DNA from: Methanosarcinales archaeon
Lineage (GTDB): Archaea > Halobacteriota > Methanosarcinia > Methanosarcinales > Methanogasteraceae
Reading direction: 5' to 3'
DNA length: 6,395 nucleotides
Assembly (NCBI GenBank): GCA_012961645.1
Contig: DTYY01000042.1
Coordinates: 1-6,395, forward strand
The first letter of the stretch is position 1. Each line of letters begins with the position of its first letter. Positions 1-6,006 of this stretch are shown in pieces. Under the pieces are notes generated by a model. It worked only from the letters and a program-made list of their open reading frames with translations. It searched no databases and had not been told where the DNA came from. The translations under genes were made by a program, and so were the position numbers.

Positions 1-103
1 ATGAGTGGTTACGACCGTTTTTGTGCCATCTCGCTTGCTCACGTCCGCGGCGGCAAAACATCGCTGTATTGCGACACGGTAGTAAAAAATCACTCTATAC
101 AGG
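1..103. other. Flank downstream of gpmI with no recognisable gene
   Basis: I see no gene here that I can support. One plus-strand frame is open from the first base to a TGA at 112-114, giving about 37 codons that overlap the 3' end of gpmI. The peptide resembles no family I know. It could be the tail of a convergent gene entering from the left, or chance. The A-run at 84-89 is listed separately as a possible terminator for gpmI. Confidence 0.4.
84..89 (-). terminator. Possible T-rich transcription terminator after gpmI
   Basis: On the minus strand a run of six T lies 14 nt after the gpmI TAA stop (104-106). Archaeal RNA polymerase commonly terminates at short U-tracts without needing a stem-loop, and none is obvious here. 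The position at the end of the five-gene block fits, but a single T6 run is weak evidence. Confidence 0.35.
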
Positions 104-1615
104 TTACATCATGACCGATTCCCCGGTCATCTCAGAGGGTTTCGGCAACCCAAGCATTTCAAGCATCGTTGGCGCAATATCCGCGAGTTTTCCGTCCCGG
201 ACGTCCACCACCTGGTCAGTAACCAGTATCAGCGGCACCGGGTTTGTGGTGTGTGCAGTATGCGGCGTCCCGTCCTCACCCACCATCTCTTCGGCGTTGC
301 CGTGATCTGCTGTGATGATTGCAGATCCAGCCGACTTCTGTACCGCATCGATGACTCTTCCGACGCAGGTGTCAACCGTCTCCACAGCCTTTACAGCAGC
401 CTCGAATATGCCGGTGTGCCCTACCATGTCACAGTTTGCATAGTTCAGGATGATCACGTCGTACGACCCGATCCGTTCAATAACAGCATCGGTAACCTCA
501 TAAGCACTCATCTCAGGCAACAGATCGTACGTCGCCACCTTCGGAGACGGTATCAGGCAGCGATCCTCACCAGGCTCTGGCGTCTCAACGCCACCGTTGA
601 AGAAGAACGTGACATGCGCATACTTCTCGGTCTCTGCGATGCGAAGCTGACGCAAGCCCTGTTTTGACAGGACTTCTCCAAACGTGTTTCTGATCTCTTC
701 TGGCGCATACGCGACATCCGCATCGATCAACGAATCGTACTCGGTCATGCATACGAAATAGAGATTATCAAGTTTCCTGCGCTTGAAATGCCTGAAATCA
801 CTTTCTTCGTCCGTGAATGCGCGGGTGATCTGTCGGGCGCGGTCCGGTCTGAAGTTGAAGAAGATGACAGAATCACCATCAGAGATCTGGACACGATCTC
901 CGGCATCACTGATGACTGTGGGCAACACGAACTCGTCGGTCTCGCCTCGCTTATATGCGTTCGAAACAGCGCCAGCCGCGCTCTCTGCGGATATGCCCTC
1001 TCTGCTTACAAGTGCGCGATAAGCAAGTTCTATTCGTTCCCAGCGGTTATCGCGGTCCATTGCGTAGTATCTGCCCATAACAGTACCTATCCGGTATCCT
1101 CTGTATCCTTCAACCGCGTTCACGTACTTAAGAGCGCTCTTCGGCGGCACATCCCGTCCATCAAGAAACGCATGTACCACGGTGCGCACACCGTTTGCCG
1201 ATGCCAGTTCGAGGAGTGCAAGGAGGTGTGATAAGTGGCTATGAACGCCGCCGTCCGAGACGAGCCCCATCAGGTGGAGACAGGAGCCATGCGTCTTCAC
1301 GTGTTCGATCGCCTTTTTGAGAACCGGGTTTCTGAATAAGGTTTTGTCAGATATCGCCTTACTTATGCGGGTCAGGTCCTGATACACGATCCTTCCAGCA
1401 CCGATGTTCAGGTGCCCGACCTCAGAGTTCCCCATCTGTCCTTCAGGAAGCCCTACCGCCTCACCTGACGCCTGCAGCGTGCAGGTCGGGTATTTCTCGC
1501 GAAGATTGTCGATATTGGGCGTCTTCGCATGAGCGATTGCGTTGCCCCTGACAGATTCGCTCAGCCCGAATCCATCAAGGATGATCAAGATCAGCATTTT
1601 GCGCTTCTTCTCCAT
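104..1615 (-). CDS. gpmI: 2,3-bisphosphoglycerate-independent phosphoglycerate mutase (iPGM)
   Basis: This cytosolic metalloenzyme interconverts 3- and 2-phosphoglycerate in glycolysis and gluconeogenesis through a phosphoserine intermediate, using two Mn-type metal ions. The alkaline-phosphatase-like core is complete. Numbering from an ATG at 1633, it has metal Asp20 in LDGFG, catalytic Ser70 in GNSEVGH, substrate-loop motifs SDGGVHSH (126-133) and DGRDVPP (158-164), and metal ligands Asp402, His406, Asp443, His444 and His461. The length of about 500 residues fits the bacterial GpmI type, not the shorter archaeal ApgM type. Three in-frame ATGs are possible: 1633, 1615 and 1597. I chose 1615 because MEKKRK before [10 protein letters not shown] fits the family's N-terminus. 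The 1597 ATG has a GGAG 12 nt upstream; neither of the other two has a clear SD. All overlap the DUF373 gene upstream (by 59, 41 or 23 nt), so it is probably co-transcribed and translationally coupled. Confidence 0.97.
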   Translation of the reverse strand: MEKKRKMLILIILDGFGLSESVRGNAIAHAKTPNIDNLREKYPTCTLQASGEAVGLPEGQMGNSEVGHLNIGAGRIVYQDLTRISKAISDKTLFRNPVLKKAIEHVKTHGSCLHLMGLVSDGGVHSHLSHLLALLELASANGVRTVVHAFLDGRDVPPKSALKYVNAVEGYRGYRIGTVMGRYYAMDRDNRWERIELAYRALVSREGISAESAAGAVSNAYKRGETDEFVLPTVISDAGDRVQISDGDSVIFFNFRPDRARQITRAFTDEESDFRHFKRRKLDNLYFVCMTEYDSLIDADVAYAPEEIRNTFGEVLSKQGLRQLRIAETEKYAHVTFFFNGGVETPEPGEDRCLIPSPKVATYDLLPEMSAYEVTDAVIERIGSYDVIILNYANCDMVGHTGIFEAAVKAVETVDTCVGRVIDAVQKSAGSAIITADHGNAEEMVGEDGTPHTAHTTNPVPLILVTDQVVDVRDGKLADIAPTMLEMLGLPKPSEMTGESVMM

Positions 1616-2672
1616 AGTTTCGCGATGCGACATAGATTCCGAGGAGCGCGATCACAACCGCGCCTCCGATCGAGAGTATAAGCTTTTCTATCCCGTAATC
1701 CCGATAAACTCCGGTATTTGCAAGGATATATGCGCTTGTGCTCCATAGCAGGAGTCCGATAGCAGTAGCAAAGAACGGAAACGCCCAGGCTCTGCCGATG
1801 GGTCTTTCTTCGAGGCGCAGATCAATGATCTTCCCGAAACCAAGGAACAATCCGGCAGCCACATACCACCAGACCGATGTCTGTATGAAGATCATCGACA
1901 AGATGACGTATCCCGGGAAGATATCGCCTGTGATTCCTTCCCAGCAGGCGTTTGCCCCCTGGATCGTGGCAATGATCCCGATCAGTATCGCTGCAAGGTA
2001 TGTGACAAAACTGATTCTACCGCGATATAGTGACTCAGTTGCATTTTCACGGTACTTATCTATGGACTGCCCGACCCCAAAGCCGTTATATAGCAGATAT
2101 GTCCCGACGGTGCCAAGAATGGCTGCAACTGCAAGTTCGGGGCGGTTTATCAGGGATGAGGCTGCATAAGCGATGCAAGCAAGTCCAATCGGGATGAATA
2201 TTGCACCTCTGACCTTTGGATCGGAGATAAACTCCTTTAGTAAGTAGTATGTGCTCTCTATGCTCTCGCTCTGCTTCACCCGTATCCTTTTTACAGAATT
2301 TATCTTTATCCTTGACTCGACGATCGGCAGTACCGCCTCATCCTCGGCTCCGTCTGAGACAAGGATCACACTGTCAAAGGGATGGCTGCCAAGAAGATCA
2401 TCGATCTGTGAAGTGATCTTGCTGTCAGAGACCACCCCGACATCATAATCACCGGCAATGCTGACGATCTCGGCATCCACCCCAGCCTCAATCAGGCGGT
2501 CAAACTCCTCTATCCCGCCGAAGATGGTGTTGATGTCCGAATCCTCGGGATCTACTATCGCAAGGTTTGTTGCCGCCTCTATATTCGCCACTCTACCAAT
2601 AACCGGACTTTTAACTCCGGCTTTCCGCCCGAGATCGTCATCCCGATCCAGACACAACACCAGTGTCTTCAT
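1575..2672 (-). CDS. DUF373 family archaeal membrane protein
   Basis: The function is unknown. The N-terminus carries the marks of the archaeal DUF373 family (COG2237): [10 protein letters not shown] (6-15), SPVIGR (22-27) and DPEDSDIN (41-48). The first 150 residues or so look like a soluble alpha/beta domain with an Asp-rich start and a [11 protein letters not shown] segment (102-112). About six hydrophobic helices follow, near residues 155-174, 179-200, 219-240, 254-277, 295-318 and 330-350, then a short polar tail. The protein is therefore probably anchored in the membrane with an N-terminal soluble domain. The Asp-rich motif suggests metal or nucleotide binding, but that is inference. 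The ATG at 2672 is 4 nt after the coiled-coil stop and has no clear SD, so coupled translation is likely. The 3' end overlaps gpmI. At 365 residues it is near the family's usual length. Confidence 0.93.
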   Translation of the reverse strand: MKTLVLCLDRDDDLGRKAGVKSPVIGRVANIEAATNLAIVDPEDSDINTIFGGIEEFDRLIEAGVDAEIVSIAGDYDVGVVSDSKITSQIDDLLGSHPFDSVILVSDGAEDEAVLPIVESRIKINSVKRIRVKQSESIESTYYLLKEFISDPKVRGAIFIPIGLACIAYAASSLINRPELAVAAILGTVGTYLLYNGFGVGQSIDKYRENATESLYRGRISFVTYLAAILIGIIATIQGANACWEGITGDIFPGYVILSMIFIQTSVWWYVAAGLFLGFGKIIDLRLEERPIGRAWAFPFFATAIGLLLWSTSAYILANTGVYRDYGIEKLILSIGGAVVIALLGIYVASRNYGEEAQNADLDHP

Positions 2673-2676
2673 AATC

Positions 2677-3534
2677 TTATAGAAGATCTGATCGCTGAAG
2701 TAACATTAGATCTTCTGTACTGATCTTCTCACCGTGCCTGAACAGATCGTATATCGCCTCTGCTTCCTTCCTAACCTTTATTCGCTCCACTTTCCTCTTA
2801 TCCTCCCTGCCACGCTTCGAGATGCTGTTGATCATCCGATCCAGCTCTCGAATCTCTTTCTGGGTTTTGATGAATAGATGATGTTGATTGTCTGCTTCGT
2901 CCTGGATCTTTACGAACTTCTTGTGGACGCGATCAGATTTGGCTCTTATGGCTTCACCCTTCTTGAACGCGCGGATCATCTTGTCGTGGTATTCCTGAGC
3001 CATATCCGCATATTCCGTGACCCTTTCGTGGCATTCGGATGCTTTCTTACGGATATCTTCCAGTTCCTCAAGCGCCAGTTTGAGTCCGGTGTTCTTCTCG
3101 ATCGCTTCCATCTTTGTCTTGTACTCACTTACCAGTGAAGTGATCTGGGTGACCAGACCTTTTTCCTTGTCAGGGGACAATACCATGGTCTGTTGCCTGA
3201 ATTCAAGGCTCTCGATCTCTTTTTTCAGTTCGTCAACTGATGAACCGGTGATATTGCACTCCTTTTTAATTTTTCCGATTCTGGTATTAATCTCATTGAT
3301 TTTCTTGTTGTAATAATCCCGTTCCATCTTGGAATCGCTCACTTTCTTGTTATACTCGTCGCGTTCATGCTTATAATGCTGCGCTTTATCCATCAGCATC
3401 TTTGATGTGCGATTCAATTCATTACGTTCTGAAGACCACTTGTTTGATTCATTATTCAGCTCATTGCGTTTATTTCTAAACTCTTCGAGTTCTTTTACAA
3501 GTATAGCTCTTTTATCCTGTAGCTCTTTCAACAT
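2677..3534 (-). CDS. Conserved archaeal coiled-coil protein (COG1340-like)
   Basis: This 285-residue protein is highly charged and almost wholly predicted coiled coil, with no signal peptide or membrane segment. Two long helical blocks (about 1-95 and 100-255) surround a conserved-looking segment, EFRQQTMVLSPDKEKGLV (111-128). The C-terminus, with GEKISTEDLMLLQ (268-280), resembles the end of the COG1340 family. The motif [EK]R[ND]xx N recurs with its Arg at residues 23, 37, 58 and 72. The spacings are 14, 21 and 14, all multiples of seven, as expected of one face of a coiled coil. The function is unknown. Similar proteins are, to my knowledge, often encoded beside serB in methanogens, but no role follows from that. 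The ATG at 3534 overlaps the serB stop by 7 nt and has an AGGAGG 11 nt upstream. Confidence 0.9.
   Translation of the reverse strand: MLKELQDKRAILVKELEEFRNKRNELNNESNKWSSERNELNRTSKMLMDKAQHYKHERDEYNKKVSDSKMERDYYNKKINEINTRIGKIKKECNITGSSVDELKKEIESLEFRQQTMVLSPDKEKGLVTQITSLVSEYKTKMEAIEKNTGLKLALEELEDIRKKASECHERVTEYADMAQEYHDKMIRAFKKGEAIRAKSDRVHKKFVKIQDEADNQHHLFIKTQKEIRELDRMINSISKRGREDKRKVERIKVRKEAEAIYDLFRHGEKISTEDLMLLQRSDLL
2681..2716 (-). repeat. 9-bp inverted repeat at the coiled-coil gene's 3' end
   Basis: AGAAGATCT (2681-2689) and AGATCTTCT (2708-2716) are exact reverse complements separated by 18 nt. The hairpin would sit in the last codons of the coiled-coil gene, ending 9 nt before the DUF373 ATG in the transcript. 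It could influence coupling or RNA processing. There is no U-run after it, so it does not look like an intrinsic terminator. Confidence 0.5.
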
Positions 3535-4214
3535 TTGCTTGATATCCTCCTATTTTGGCTTAGTGTTCGCCCTGTATTCATCTGTGATACATCCCGAATG
3601 ATCGGAATGATCGCTCTTAAGTCCTTTTGATCGACTACTGCGTCTGCATACTGCTTCAGAACTGGTTTTGCACTGAATGCTATCGAATATCCAGATTCTC
3701 TGAAGAGATGGATGTCGTTTGCACCATCGCCGATTGCAATGCACTCCTGTGGAGCAATCCCGCATTTTTGAGAGAGTTGTTCGAGTGCATGCGCCTTTGA
3801 ATCAGCCTCGGTCAGGTCGCCTACGACCTCTCCTGTGAACACACCGTCATTCGTAGCCAGATCATTGGCGATTATGTGATCGATGCCGAGCATATCTCTG
3901 ATGTGACGTGCAGAGATCATGAAACCGCAGGTGACCATGGCGGTTGTAAGTCCCATCTCTCTGACCGCGTCCACCAGTTCCTTTGCACCGGGCATCAGTG
4001 GGAGGCGATCCACCACGGCGTTTGCACGCTCGATGCTAAGCCCCTTGAGCAGACTGACGCGCCTGCGGAGCGCTTCACCATAATCGAGTTCTCCATTCAT
4101 AGCCTGCCTCGTAATCTCGGCTACCTGATCGCCAACACCGGCTATGGCAGCAAGCTCATCGATCGTCTCGGCATCTATGAGCGTGCTATCCATATCAAAA
4201 ACGACCATCTTCAT
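3528..4214 (-). CDS. serB: Phosphoserine phosphatase, HAD superfamily
   Basis: It catalyses the last step of serine synthesis, hydrolysing O-phospho-L-serine in the cytosol. HAD motifs are in order (numbered from a GTG at 4217): motif I DMDST with nucleophile Asp8 and acid/base Asp10, Glu17 for substrate binding, motif II at Thr96, motif III Lys141 in ADSKAHAL, and motif IV IGDGANDIHLF with Asp164 and Asn167. These line up at a constant offset with the Methanocaldococcus enzyme as I recall it (D11, D13, S99, K144, D167). Motif II reads TCG where SGG is usual: Thr for Ser is conservative, Cys for Gly is odd. A polar tail of about 20 residues follows the domain. I start at ATG 4214; the GTG at 4217 and ATG at 4208 are alternatives, and none has a strong SD. 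It is first in the block that runs through to gpmI. Confidence 0.95.
   Translation of the reverse strand: MKMVVFDMDSTLIDAETIDELAAIAGVGDQVAEITRQAMNGELDYGEALRRRVSLLKGLSIERANAVVDRLPLMPGAKELVDAVREMGLTTAMVTCGFMISARHIRDMLGIDHIIANDLATNDGVFTGEVVGDLTEADSKAHALEQLSQKCGIAPQECIAIGDGANDIHLFRESGYSIAFSAKPVLKQYADAVVDQKDLRAIIPIIRDVSQMNTGRTLSQNRRISSKC
3546..3551 (-). promoter_or_regulatory. Shine-Dalgarno AGGAGG for the coiled-coil gene, inside serB
   Basis: The minus strand reads AGGAGG, then 11 nt, then the ATG at 3534. The site is formed by two Arg codons (AGG AGG) near the serB C-terminus, so the serB tail doubles as the ribosome binding site of the next gene. This is the strongest SD in the core block and supports the chosen start. 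Confidence 0.75.
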
Positions 4215-4278
4215 CACGTCATCTCATTCATATCAGTTACAGTCGCGTCCTGTGCTCACAAAATTATCCGTACATCTA

Positions 4279-4286
4279 CTTAAATG
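4279..4286 (-). promoter_or_regulatory. Possible archaeal TATA box for the serB-gpmI block
   Basis: In the 112-nt gap between mptG and serB the minus strand reads CATTTAAG, similar to the archaeal TTTAWA-type TATA box. Transcription would start about 25 nt downstream, near 4258, leaving a leader of about 40 nt before serB. The preceding bases (ATGAA) are only partly like a BRE. The rest of the gap shows no gene. Confidence 0.4.
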
Positions 4287-4314
4287 TTCATTATGGTTTT
4301 TCAGGATTCATCAG

Positions 4315-4331
4315 GACGTATCAGATACGTC
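4315..4331. repeat. Palindrome overlapping the mptG stop codon
   Basis: GACGTATC and GATACGTC flank a single base, giving a 17-bp near-perfect dyad that includes most of the mptG TGA (4330-4332). As RNA it would form a 7-bp stem with a 3-nt loop. A related ATACATC/GTATC-like sequence lies just upstream. It has no U-tract, so it may be a 3'-end stability element or a protein-binding site. Confidence 0.45.
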
Positions 4332-5301
4332 AAGATACATCGGCACCCGAATTGCTTGCATGGGTGACGATGCTACAGCCCCCAGTCGTCTCATCCAGAA
4401 ACTCCCGGACAAGGCGCATCGCATTTCCTGCATCCCGCTTGTTATCGGTTATGCCATATACCACCGGTCCAAATGAGCTCATCCCGGCACCGCACGTATT
4501 CTCCTGCATAAGCTCGATTATCCGCGGGATTTCGGGTCTCTGAAGTGCGATTTCTCGTCTCTTGAACCCGGTATTCTGTATCCTGTTTATTGAATCTCCG
4601 AATGACTCGATATCTTCCTCAACTACAGATGGAAGCGTTTCCATCAGGATGATATGCGAGAGTTCCTGCACCTCATGGAGTGGTATCGGACACTCCTGCT
4701 CGAAGATGTCCACCTCTTTGTCGTCATGCGCGCCTCTTGCGTCAGGGATCGCAAGCACGATCTCCCAGTCAGGGAACGGATGCTGGAAGAGAATCGGGGC
4801 TGGAGGTGATTTCGATGCTGCAGATGGCTTGAATGCCCCCTTTTCGCTGAAGGCGTGCCCACCATCGAGGATGAAACCGCCGCTTTCAAACGCTGCGACA
4901 CCGATCCCTGATGTCCCGCCGCGTCCGACCCTGATTGCAATATCTCGCACGCTCAAGCCCAGATCATACAGCCGGTTCACAGCCATGCCCGCAGCAAGCG
5001 CTCCTTGGGTTCCTGAGCCGAGTCCTACGTGCGAAGGGGCGTCGTGCTCGATATGGATCCGGATGCCGCCCCAGTCCGGAAGAAGCGTTGCAGCGCTTTT
5101 GTGCATCCGCCCGGTATGCGCCGATCCACCAGCCGCCTCGCTGGTGACCACAACCTTGCCCGGCGCGTCTGATCGCTCTGCGGTGATGCAAAAACCCGGC
5201 TCTTCGATCGTCAGTCCGATTCCGCCGTCCACGCGCCCGATCGATGCATTGAGATCGATTAAGGTGATGTGGAGACGTGATGGGGTTGTGATTTTGATCA
5301 T
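4330..5301 (-). CDS. mptG: Beta-ribofuranosylaminobenzene 5'-phosphate (beta-RFA-P) synthase
   Basis: This GHMP-kinase-fold enzyme carries out the first committed step of the arene-ribose arm of tetrahydromethanopterin synthesis. It joins PRPP to p-aminobenzoate or 4-hydroxybenzoate with loss of CO2 and pyrophosphate. Family signatures are present throughout: ITTPSRLHITLIDLN (4-18), GRVDGGIGL (22-30), the GHMP glycine loop HVGLGSGTQ (91-99), VGRGGTSGIGVAAFE (125-139), GGFILDGGH (141-149), DWEIVLAIP (178-186) and GAGMSSFGPVVY (271-282). At 323 residues it is full length. It uses ATG 5301 with no SD, so a leaderless or short-leader transcript is possible. A weak TATA-like AAATAT lies about 65 nt upstream, inside remnant sequence. 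It is separated by 112 nt from serB and could be its own unit. It shows that the host uses methanopterin-type C1 carriers. Confidence 0.96.
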   Translation of the reverse strand: MIKITTPSRLHITLIDLNASIGRVDGGIGLTIEEPGFCITAERSDAPGKVVVTSEAAGGSAHTGRMHKSAATLLPDWGGIRIHIEHDAPSHVGLGSGTQGALAAGMAVNRLYDLGLSVRDIAIRVGRGGTSGIGVAAFESGGFILDGGHAFSEKGAFKPSAASKSPPAPILFQHPFPDWEIVLAIPDARGAHDDKEVDIFEQECPIPLHEVQELSHIILMETLPSVVEEDIESFGDSINRIQNTGFKRREIALQRPEIPRIIELMQENTCGAGMSSFGPVVYGITDNKRDAGNAMRLVREFLDETTGGCSIVTHASNSGADVS

Positions 5302-5308
5302 GGGTATG

Positions 5309-5454
5309 TCAGGGTGAATCTATCGTGCCGGATGTGGCTTGCAGGATCACGAGGTCGCCTTTCTGCGATATTTCGCTCCATGGATGCACGACGACGTAAG
5401 CAGCGACTAAGGCAGCGGGTACCTGTCGGTGTTGTTGCCGCCGAGATCGTACGG
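5309..5454 (-). pseudogene. Remnant of a NosD-like/dockerin surface protein C-terminus
   Basis: Two fragments in different frames look like the end of one extracellular protein. At 5454-5407 the minus strand reads PYDLGGNNTDRYPLP then a TAG. This matches the motif that ends many archaeal NosD-type beta-helix repeats (usually preceded by GDxxGDT, which is absent here). At 5386-5309, in another frame, it reads HPWSEISQKGDLVILQATSG and then TIDSP and a TGA. That resembles a linker, the start of a dockerin loop (QKGDL) and the end of a dockerin helix (LVILQA) joined directly, as if the middle of the dockerin had been deleted. No intact start or body is seen upstream to 5547. The minus-strand frames open across this interval are better read as decay products than as genes. 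The fragment identification rests on short motifs only. Confidence 0.5.
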
Positions 5455-5468
5455 GCAGCAAGCGAGTC

Positions 5469-5486
5469 ATGCAGGCATCCCTGCAT
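5469..5486. repeat. Small hairpin-forming inverted repeat
   Basis: ATGCAGG (5469-5475) and CCTGCAT (5480-5486) flank a 4-nt loop. A further CCTGCAT copy sits at 5490-5496. It lies in the gap between the antitoxin gene and the NosD/dockerin remnant. It might end the antitoxin transcript, but no U-tract follows on either strand. Confidence 0.4.
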
Positions 5487-5529
5487 CTTCCTGCATACAT
5501 AGTTCTCCTGCTGCAATCGAATGTACCAA

Positions 5530-5544
5530 GAGTTTGGACTCATG
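5530..5544. repeat. Imperfect copy of the toxin-promoter palindrome, past the antitoxin stop
   Basis: The plus strand reads GAGTTTGGACTCATG. The minus strand at 5993-5979 reads GAGTCCGGACTCATG, matching at 13 of 15 positions. The two copies are inverted and bracket the toxin-antitoxin module. This copy begins 3 nt after the antitoxin TGA. Its arms GAGT/ACTC are conserved, while the core is TTGG where the other copy has CCGG. Confidence 0.5.
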
Positions 5545-5547
5545 AAA

Positions 5548-5730
5548 TCATTCCATTATTCTGTCAATCTTCCTCGAGATGTCTGGAGTATAGTAAGCCT
5601 CATCGCACTCCTCGCAGGCGTATGCAGGGATGCCGCGTATGACCAGTAACTCCGATACAACTCTCACAATGAACTCAGTTCCACCTTTGATAAGTCTACC
5701 TTTACAAAAACTGCATCTATCCGGTTCCAT
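5548..5730 (-). CDS. YgiT-type (MqsA-like) zinc-finger protein, probable antitoxin
   Basis: This small cytosolic protein has the YgiT/MqsA N-terminal zinc-finger layout: a CSFC knuckle (Cys6 and Cys9 from this start), a beta-rich middle, and ACEECDEAYY with Cys39 and Cys42. The four Cys should bind one zinc. It ends shortly after PDISRKIDRIME, so it lacks the DNA-binding HTH domain of full MqsA. Short proteins of this type are commonly encoded next to a DUF4258 toxin, and here a decayed one lies immediately upstream, which supports an antitoxin role. I chose ATG 5730 (60 residues) because AAGGAGTGA ends 5 nt before it. An in-frame GTG at 5739 lies within that SD and is unlikely. The reading frame is intact although its partner is broken. 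The exact function is inferred from the family and context. Confidence 0.85.
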   Translation of the reverse strand: MEPDRCSFCKGRLIKGGTEFIVRVVSELLVIRGIPAYACEECDEAYYTPDISRKIDRIME

Positions 5731-5735
5731 TTCAA

Positions 5736-5744
5736 TCACTCCTT
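5736..5744 (-). promoter_or_regulatory. Shine-Dalgarno of the antitoxin, overlapping the toxin stop
   Basis: The minus strand reads AAGGAGTGA, a near-perfect SD, followed by 5 nt and the ATG at 5730. The same bases are the last codons of the old toxin frame (AAG GAG TGA). Toxin termination and antitoxin initiation were therefore coupled, and the site fixes the antitoxin start at 5730. Confidence 0.8.
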
Positions 5745-5981
5745 ATTCGGTAATCTATCACATTTATCTTTTTGGGACAACAAACTTTAACGACTCTTAC
5801 ACGATCTTTGCACTGCGCCATCGCGACATGATATGGAGTCCCGCCCACATACCCCAAAACAAAGCCGAGAGACATTGTTCATAATCGGTATACTCTTCAA
5901 TGACTTGACCCTCGCATGATCTGAAATGATAAAATTATCCTCTAAAAAGAGTTTTGTGAGATGTGTGTGATCGATGCTCAT
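5736..5981 (-). pseudogene. Decayed DUF4258-type toxin gene
   Basis: Three reading frames together spell most of a DUF4258 protein (a RelE-like toxin fold is suspected for this family). Frame one from ATG 5981 gives MSIDHTHLTKLFLEDNFIIS then DHAR, the typical start. At about 5913 the homology jumps frame to EGQVIEEYTDYEQCLSAL. At about 5860-5857 it jumps again to LGYVGGTPYHVAMAQCKD and on through VRVVKVCCPKKIND to a TGA at 5738-5736. Between SDHAR and GQVIEEY roughly 18 expected residues are missing, so the first break is a deletion. The second is explained by loss of one base in a TTTG run. No single frame encodes a full toxin: frame one alone gives a 64-69 residue product with an unrelated tail. 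The order toxin then antitoxin, with coupled translation, is preserved. An upstream ATG at 5996 is possible, but the promoter spacing and family N-terminus favour 5981. Confidence 0.75.
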
Positions 5982-5993
5982 GAGTCCGGACTC
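5982..5993. promoter_or_regulatory. Perfect 12-bp palindrome at the toxin-antitoxin promoter (operator candidate)
   Basis: GAGTCCGGACTC is its own reverse complement. It sits between the TATA-like box and the toxin ATG at 5981, touching the ATG. A protein bound here would cover the transcription start, as expected for an autoregulated toxin-antitoxin operon. The zinc-finger antitoxin lacks an HTH, so the binding protein, if any, is unknown. Confidence 0.5.
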
Positions 5994-6006
5994 CATAAAT
6001 CAAGCC

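Noticed and set aside
1..114. Open plus-strand frame at the left edge
   Set aside because: It is only about 37 codons, with no known family and no visible RBS since the window starts at its ATG. It cannot be told from chance.
788..1231. 147-codon plus-strand frame opposite gpmI, and similar plus-strand frames at 251-667 and 3876-4283
   Set aside because: All are antisense to well-supported genes and encode low-information peptides with no recognisable domains.
4562..5317. 251-codon plus-strand frame opposite mptG
   Set aside because: It lies wholly antisense to a clearly recognised enzyme gene. Its peptide is Ser/Pro-rich with no family motif, as expected of a shadow frame.
5298..5543. Minus-strand frames of 81 and 63 codons upstream of mptG as a real small gene
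   Set aside because: Neither has an SD or a coherent domain. The recognisable pieces fall in two different frames and fit a decayed NosD/dockerin C-terminus better.
5548..5739. GTG at 5739 as the start of the zinc-finger gene
   Set aside because: The GTG is part of the SD AAGGAGTGA, whose spacing fits the ATG at 5730.
5787..5996. The 69-codon minus-strand frame as an intact gene
   Set aside because: Only the first 24-29 residues match the toxin family. The rest is out of frame, and the family's C-terminal half continues in the other two frames.
5832..5997. 10-bp inverted match TATGGAGTCC between 5832-5841 and 5988-5997
   Set aside because: It is short and far apart, with one copy inside toxin coding sequence, and there is no matching structure around it. 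Chance is likely.
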